Positions 61,301-64,000 of a DNA stretch of 64,000 nt are shown here, one piece after another. The position numbers and the translations under genes were made by a program. The stretch spans positions 7,355 to 71,354 of the forward strand of contig NMRB01002894.1 in assembly GCA_002633025.1 (NCBI GenBank), written 5' to 3'. This stretch comes from Notospermus geniculatus (Eukaryota; Nemertea; Pilidiophora; Heteronemertea; Lineidae). Every line of letters starts with the position of its first letter. Positions within the stretch are counted from its first letter, which is position 1. A model generated the notes under the pieces. The model did not search any database. It was not told where the DNA came from and was given only the letters and a program-made list of their open reading frames with translations.

Positions 61301-62572
61301 AACTTTCTACGTCTTTTTCACACAAAGCTAGCACTGCCTCCCGTCTGAAAAATAAGTCAGAGAGACAGATATGAATGCAGATGAGCTCGTGAAATTCTTA
61401 CAGGATGTAATCATGTTGTGCACAGACAATAACTTATATTCAGTGGAACTTTTCAATCAGGAACATCTTTGGGACTGCCTCATGGTGTCCTGAGTTGCGA
61501 GGTGTCCTCAATACACAGGCAAAATGACGTACATACGGCGGACGTACAGCTACTTTTATATCCGCCGTAGAGTACAATGGATCATCCTCTGGACGTCCGG
61601 TGTACGTATGGCTTACGTACGGAACAAAATATGTCCGCCGAGTATATGCCGTACGTATGGCATACATGTACGTACGGCATACGCCATATATCCCGCGTAC
61701 ATACGACGACGTACATACAAATTGAATCTAGCTACTTTTATATACGCAACCAGGACTGGCGGACGTCTGCCGTATATACGCCATACATGTACGTCTGCCA
61801 GATGTACGTCAATTTCCCTGTGTAGAGAGTTCAGAATGAATAGACGAAGTTGGGGACTGAGTTCGCTGCTGTCTGTAATAGAGGTGTCCGCCTGGCAGAA
61901 GTGTCGACTAATGGAGGTTCTACTGTAGGCTGGTACATGTACAGGTCACTTTATTAAGGACACTCGGGACTGAGAGATGCTGTCCTTAATAGAGCATATC
62001 ATTCCAAAAGAGTGCAGCACCTGATGGGTCAGCATCATGAAGTCCCCCACATCATTTCTTAACGCCATAAGGCGACTCGAAAAAAATCCAATAGTTTCAG
62101 CGATCATGACGTCGTGAAACAATTTGATTTTTTTCGTCTCACTAAACTTTATAACTTTAACTTTTTAAAAAAAACTTTCACCTCAAGACATGCAATGATG
62201 TGCGGGACGTCATGACGCTGACTGTCAGGTGCTGCACTCTTTTGGAGTGATATCGTCTACTGCGAGGCATCCAGATTAGGGGACTAAAATGGAACACAAA
62301 TGACCAATTTTTTTAGACTGGACTTAATGAAGCGTGCAAATATGACACGCATCACGCCAAATCAGATACCGGGTATGGCATTCTGTAAAAGAGACACAAT
62401 TTTAAAAAGTTTTCCTGGAAGTTGCTGTGCAGAGAAAGATGTGTTTCTTTACCTTCTTTTCATATTCGACTCAACGACATTGAAATACGCCAAGTCACTC
62501 TCGTATGGCTCGCCAGGTGTCCCTTCGACCATGAATTCAGCATATTCTGGCCGCCATAACCCAATACGTGAC
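52394..62572 (-). CDS. GCLC: Glutamate-cysteine ligase catalytic subunit (5' exons outside the window)
   Basis: GCLC joins glutamate and cysteine in the ATP-dependent, rate-limiting step of glutathione synthesis in the cytosol. Exons on the minus strand: 62572-62453, 61344-61276, 60990-60818, 59361-59144, 58871-58755, 58385-58247, 57919-57714, 57117-56931, 56244-56123, 55573-55453 and 52629-52394. They give 568 codons to the stop with consistent phases. Signatures: [69 protein letters not shown] (the CC corresponds to the Cys pair implicated in subunit disulfide formation), SASVDD-type [30 protein letters not shown] and [15 protein letters not shown]. The last exon is taken from block A because block B's copy is cut by the N at 54787. 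The first exon or exons, about 90 residues, lie right of the window. Confidence 0.93.
52737..53200. repeat. CTAGGCCTAGGCC-rich minisatellite (block A)
   Basis: Imperfect units of about 20-40 bp built on CTCTAGGCCTAGGCCCCTCT fill the last GCLC intron. The block B counterpart is at 55000-55440. Confidence 0.8.
53348..53470 (+). repeat. SINE-2-type tRNA-headed fragment (block A)
   Basis: It contains CAGCGTGGTTCAGTGGAAAC (A-box) and GGGTCCAATCCCAGCCGG (B-box), then GAGAGAGCGACTCT. The block B copy is at about 55596-55710. Confidence 0.6.
53491..53785. repeat. MITE-L (block A), Tc1/mariner-type termini
   Basis: The ends carry TACAGGTCACAATTGACATC and GATGTCAATTGTGACCTGTA, flanked by TA. The 5' end has a 7-bp duplication absent from block B. 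The interior is an array of TAACTTACGAG, GTGAGTTACG and GTAAGTTACTCG words in both orientations. Confidence 0.85.
54068..54350 (+). repeat. SINE-2 copy (block A)
   Basis: The tRNA-like head is CAGAGTGGCGTAGTGGAGAT (A-box) and CCCAGGTCCGATCCCTGG (B-box). A CTCCGGTTTCCTCCTGC core follows, then GACCAATAGGTGTCACTATG. The block B copy is at 56306-56580. Confidence 0.7.
54787..54787. other. Single-N scaffold join
   Basis: One unknown base separates two incompatible GCLC exon pieces. The reading frame across it ([14 protein letters not shown]) joins a C-terminal segment to an upstream one and is not biological. Confidence 0.9.
55000..55440. repeat. CTAGGCCTAGGCC-rich minisatellite (block B)
   Basis: It has the same units as block A with small length differences, such as an extra AGGAGTCCAAGACTATCTCC. 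Confidence 0.8.
55738..56025. repeat. MITE-L (block B)
   Basis: The inverted termini CAGTACAGGTCACAATTGAC and GTCAATTGTGACCTGTACTG are perfect, with TA on both sides. The interior is the same as in block A. Confidence 0.85.
56306..56580 (+). repeat. SINE-2 copy (block B)
   Basis: It is nearly identical to 54068-54350, with small substitutions (for example CCTCCGACGTCC for CCTCTGATGTCC). Confidence 0.7.
57150..57420 (-). repeat. SINE-1 copy (minus) in a GCLC intron
   Basis: It runs from TATGAGATTTTTCTGCCAGG to the head complement GATAACCACTAGGCCATCAA. Confidence 0.75.
57483..57675. repeat. MITE-K copy in a GCLC intron
   Basis: The ends GGCCCTGCTCCATGTGAGTT and CACTTTCATGTGGAGTAGCA, with inner GAGTTGGCTCTCTATGG and CCATTGAGAGCTGACTC, are inverted. 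Confidence 0.7.
58497..58720 (+). repeat. SINE-2 copy
   Basis: GTCAGAGTGGCATAGTGGAA (A-box) and TTCCAGGTTCGATTCCCAG (B-box) are followed by the same core as at 54068 (TCCAGTTTCCTGCTGC) and a diverged tail. It lies between two GCLC exons. Confidence 0.7.
58921..59110 (-). repeat. SINE-1 copy (minus), head-truncated
   Basis: It contains AAATTTTTCCATCAGGGTAG, CTCACTTGGATGGGTCTTTT and ends near TGGCCCGAGATC, short of the tRNA A-box. Confidence 0.7.
59508..59613. repeat. 106-bp hairpin MITE
   Basis: The arms GCCCCATATTCATAAAGCTA and AGTTTTATGAATACGGGG, plus CTTAAGTCTAAGTATGATAC and GTCATACTTAGACTTAAG, form a nearly perfect stem with a loop of about 14 bp. Confidence 0.8.
59637..59902 (-). repeat. 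SINE-1 copy (minus)
   Basis: It is full length, from TTAGTTTTTTCCCATCAGGG to the tRNA-head complement TGATAACCACTAGACTATCA. The B-box complement is GGGATTCAAACCCAGG. Confidence 0.8.
60543..60750 (-). repeat. SINE-1 copy (minus), head-truncated
   Basis: ATATAAGATTTTCCATCAGG through the B-box complement GGCTGGATTCGAACCCAGG are present; the copy ends just past it. Confidence 0.75.
61122..61200 (+). repeat. tRNA-headed repeat family 3, fragment
   Basis: GGGTCTGGGGGTTCGAGTCC is followed by GGAAGCTATGTCTTTCACCT, the same tail as at 2643. Confidence 0.5.
61441..61924. repeat. pogo-like MITE carrying a nested MITE
   Basis: The left end CAGTGGAACTTTTCAATCAG and right end CTAATGGAGGTTCTACTG are inverted. 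The interior GGTGTCCTCAATACACAGG is interrupted by the 61512-61824 element and resumes as GTAATAGAGGTGTCCGCCTG. Confidence 0.7.
61512..61824. repeat. MITE-N, Tc1/mariner-type, rich in CGTACG words
   Basis: TIRs TACACAGGCAAAATGACGTA and TACGTCAATTTCCCTGTGTA are inverted (two mismatches), with TA at each end. The interior contains many ACGTACGGCATA-type self-complementary words. Confidence 0.8.
61997..62252. repeat. MITE-O beside a pogo-like fragment
   Basis: TIRs of about 40 bp, TATCATTCCAAAAGAGTGCA and TGCACTCTTTTGGAGTGATA, continue with CACCTGATGGGTCAGC and GCTGACTGTCAGGTG. The sequence before it, TGTCCTTAATAGAG, is a piece of the pogo-like family. Confidence 0.8.
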
Positions 62573-62579
62573 CTGAAGT

Positions 62580-63490
62580 GAAGTGAAGAACATTTTTACA
62601 GGTTCTGTTAAATTTACTGGTAAGTTTTGTGCTGAATAATGAATTTACAAGTAGCACCCATGTCCTTTTTTATTTTCTGGCCACATCTGGTTACTCCAAA
62701 CAGTGAAATTCTCTCCATTTTTCAGCTCAAACATTGGTGTGACATAAATCATGAAAATAATGCCCTATTTCATTGTATTTTGCCTGAAGTAACTCCCTCC
62801 CCTTTTTCACCCCTTGGTAAAGTGCTCTGCCCTTTTGAAACCCTGGCTGAAACACCAGTAAACGAAAGTGCCCCCTCATTTGGATCTGTGCCTCCCCAAG
62901 CTGTGGAGTATTGGTCAGTTCTGAAAACTACATGTATACATTGTAGGCAATGACTTAGAAAGTGAAAGCACATCATGCATGTTGAATCCAAAACATTGAT
63001 ACCTCCAGCAGACCCACTTCAGTTTTTAAATTGATTTTTTAACTTTTTAAAATTATTCTGTGGAGCGTAAAAGCTGAATGCAGCTGCACCATTATACATG
63101 TAATCCACCCCACTCAACTCTCCATAATTCTCTGAAATTTTTTTTAGAAGTACTGTACATGTACTTTAGAAAAAAAGTCATATGGATTGTCAGAGTGACT
63201 CAGCAGAAAAGCGAATGATGTAGTCGTTATTCTCCTCACGCCTGCTTAGTAATGGTATGCATCCAAATCAAACAAGTTTCTGCTTTGTAAGAGTGACTCA
63301 GCAGACCCCTCTGTATTGAATTGTACGGTTATTTTTAAGTATTTTCGAAGTGTTAGGAGAGTGCAGGTAGAGGTTTCATAGCCTTGTGAAGGTCCCCAAA
63401 ATACTTGCCTGGGACGTACTTCAAAGAATCAAGCCCGAGTTTTCAGCAAACATTGAAAAAACTGCAGGCAGACAGAGCTCTAATATTATG
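62580..63490. other. GCLC intron without assignable features
   Basis: No exon for the GCLC N-terminus was found here. Two short direct repeats (GAGTGACTCAGCAGA) occur at about 63194 and 63291. Confidence 0.4.
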
Positions 63491-63492
63491 TA

Positions 63493-63627
63493 CAGTGGAA
63501 CCTCTCTATTAATTTTAAAAGGACACCTTTGGGACTGACAAATGCTGAAATGAACAGAAATGATCAGTTTGGGACTAAACATTGGTGTTCTGATAAAGAG
63601 AGGTGTCCTCCTGGCAGAGGTGTCCGT
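63493..63627. repeat. pogo-like MITE, 3'-truncated
   Basis: It starts with the canonical CAGTGGAACCTCTCTATTAA and runs to CTCCTGGCAGAGGTGTCCG. The right terminus is replaced by TTAACCCTTTCGCTGCCG, the start of a MITE-E2-like element. Confidence 0.7.
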
Positions 63628-64000
63628 TAACCCTTTCGCTGCCGATTGATTTTTCAAAAATTAGCCACTGAAATCTAATTATTTGTTACTATAAAGCATG
63701 TACTGTGAGCCTGAAGAAGATAGGAATACCTTGTAGGGAATGGTCTAAGCTTTATCCTCTGGTGACTTTTTTCGACTAATTTGCATATATGACGTCACCA
63801 GGAGCCGCCATCTTGGATTTTTGGTAATTTCAAAAAAATCCCCACTAAAGTGTGGCTTGCTACCTTGGCAATAAAGATATCTGAATGCAATCACTGTGAA
63901 TACATCTTTACAATGATAACAATGAAAAGCAATCTCATTTACACTTGAAAAAAATTATATTTTTCAAAATATTTTCTCCCAAAATTTCGCCCCCGGGGGG
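63628..64000. repeat. MITE-E2-like element running off the window
   Basis: The left end TTAACCCTTTCGCTGCCGAT resembles the termini at 23480 and 27826. The window ends before an inverted partner appears. Confidence 0.4.

Overview
This window is eukaryotic DNA from an intron-rich animal genome, most likely a marine invertebrate (echinoderm, hemichordate, lophotrochozoan or amphioxus-like; I cannot place it further). The evidence is GT-AG split genes with animal-specific products, polymerase III-derived SINEs, many short DNA transposons, and a high frequency of palindromic words such as TAGGCCTA, TACATGTA and TACCGGTA. There are three assembly gaps: 25283-26001, 51743-51756 and a single N at 54787.

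Four conserved genes can be read exon by exon, each with consistent splice phases. (1) 414-29292, minus: the 5' end of a PDZ-RhoGEF/LARG-type Rho guanine nucleotide exchange factor. Five tiny exons, including a PDZ domain split over three of them, are spread over 29 kb; the rest runs off the left edge. (2) 33657-40215, minus: a complete DCAF8 (WDR42A) gene in nine coding exons, 706 codons. (3) 41834-47741, plus: a complete hormone-sensitive lipase (LIPE) gene in eight coding exons, 1192 codons, with a much enlarged regulatory insert. (4) 52394-62572, minus: glutamate-cysteine ligase catalytic subunit (GCLC) without its N-terminal exon or exons, which lie beyond the right edge. The last four GCLC exons occur twice, in blocks 52545-54786 and 54788-57021 that meet at the single N. 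This looks like an unpurged second haplotype rather than real biology. A third, more diverged piece of the last GCLC exon lies at 48716-48882.

The genes do not form one pathway: actin/Rho signalling, a CUL4-DDB1 ubiquitin ligase receptor, lipid mobilisation, and the first step of glutathione synthesis. DCAF8 and LIPE are divergent, with start codons 1.6 kb apart. LIPE and GCLC are convergent.

Most of the remaining sequence is transposon debris. A tRNA-derived SINE (SINE-1, about 260 bp) occurs at least 15 times. Two further tRNA-headed repeats are present. At least a dozen non-autonomous inverted-repeat families (MITEs and foldbacks) can be defined from their terminal inverted repeats (TIRs). 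Several are nested, which gives relative insertion ages; one nested pair has an unoccupied relative elsewhere in the window. No transposase or reverse transcriptase gene is visible. Two candidate coding segments are unexplained: an intact ORF at 6012-6659, antisense inside the RhoGEF intron, and an acidic Ser-rich open segment at 18772-19080 on the minus strand. No CRISPR array, rRNA or convincing functional tRNA was seen.
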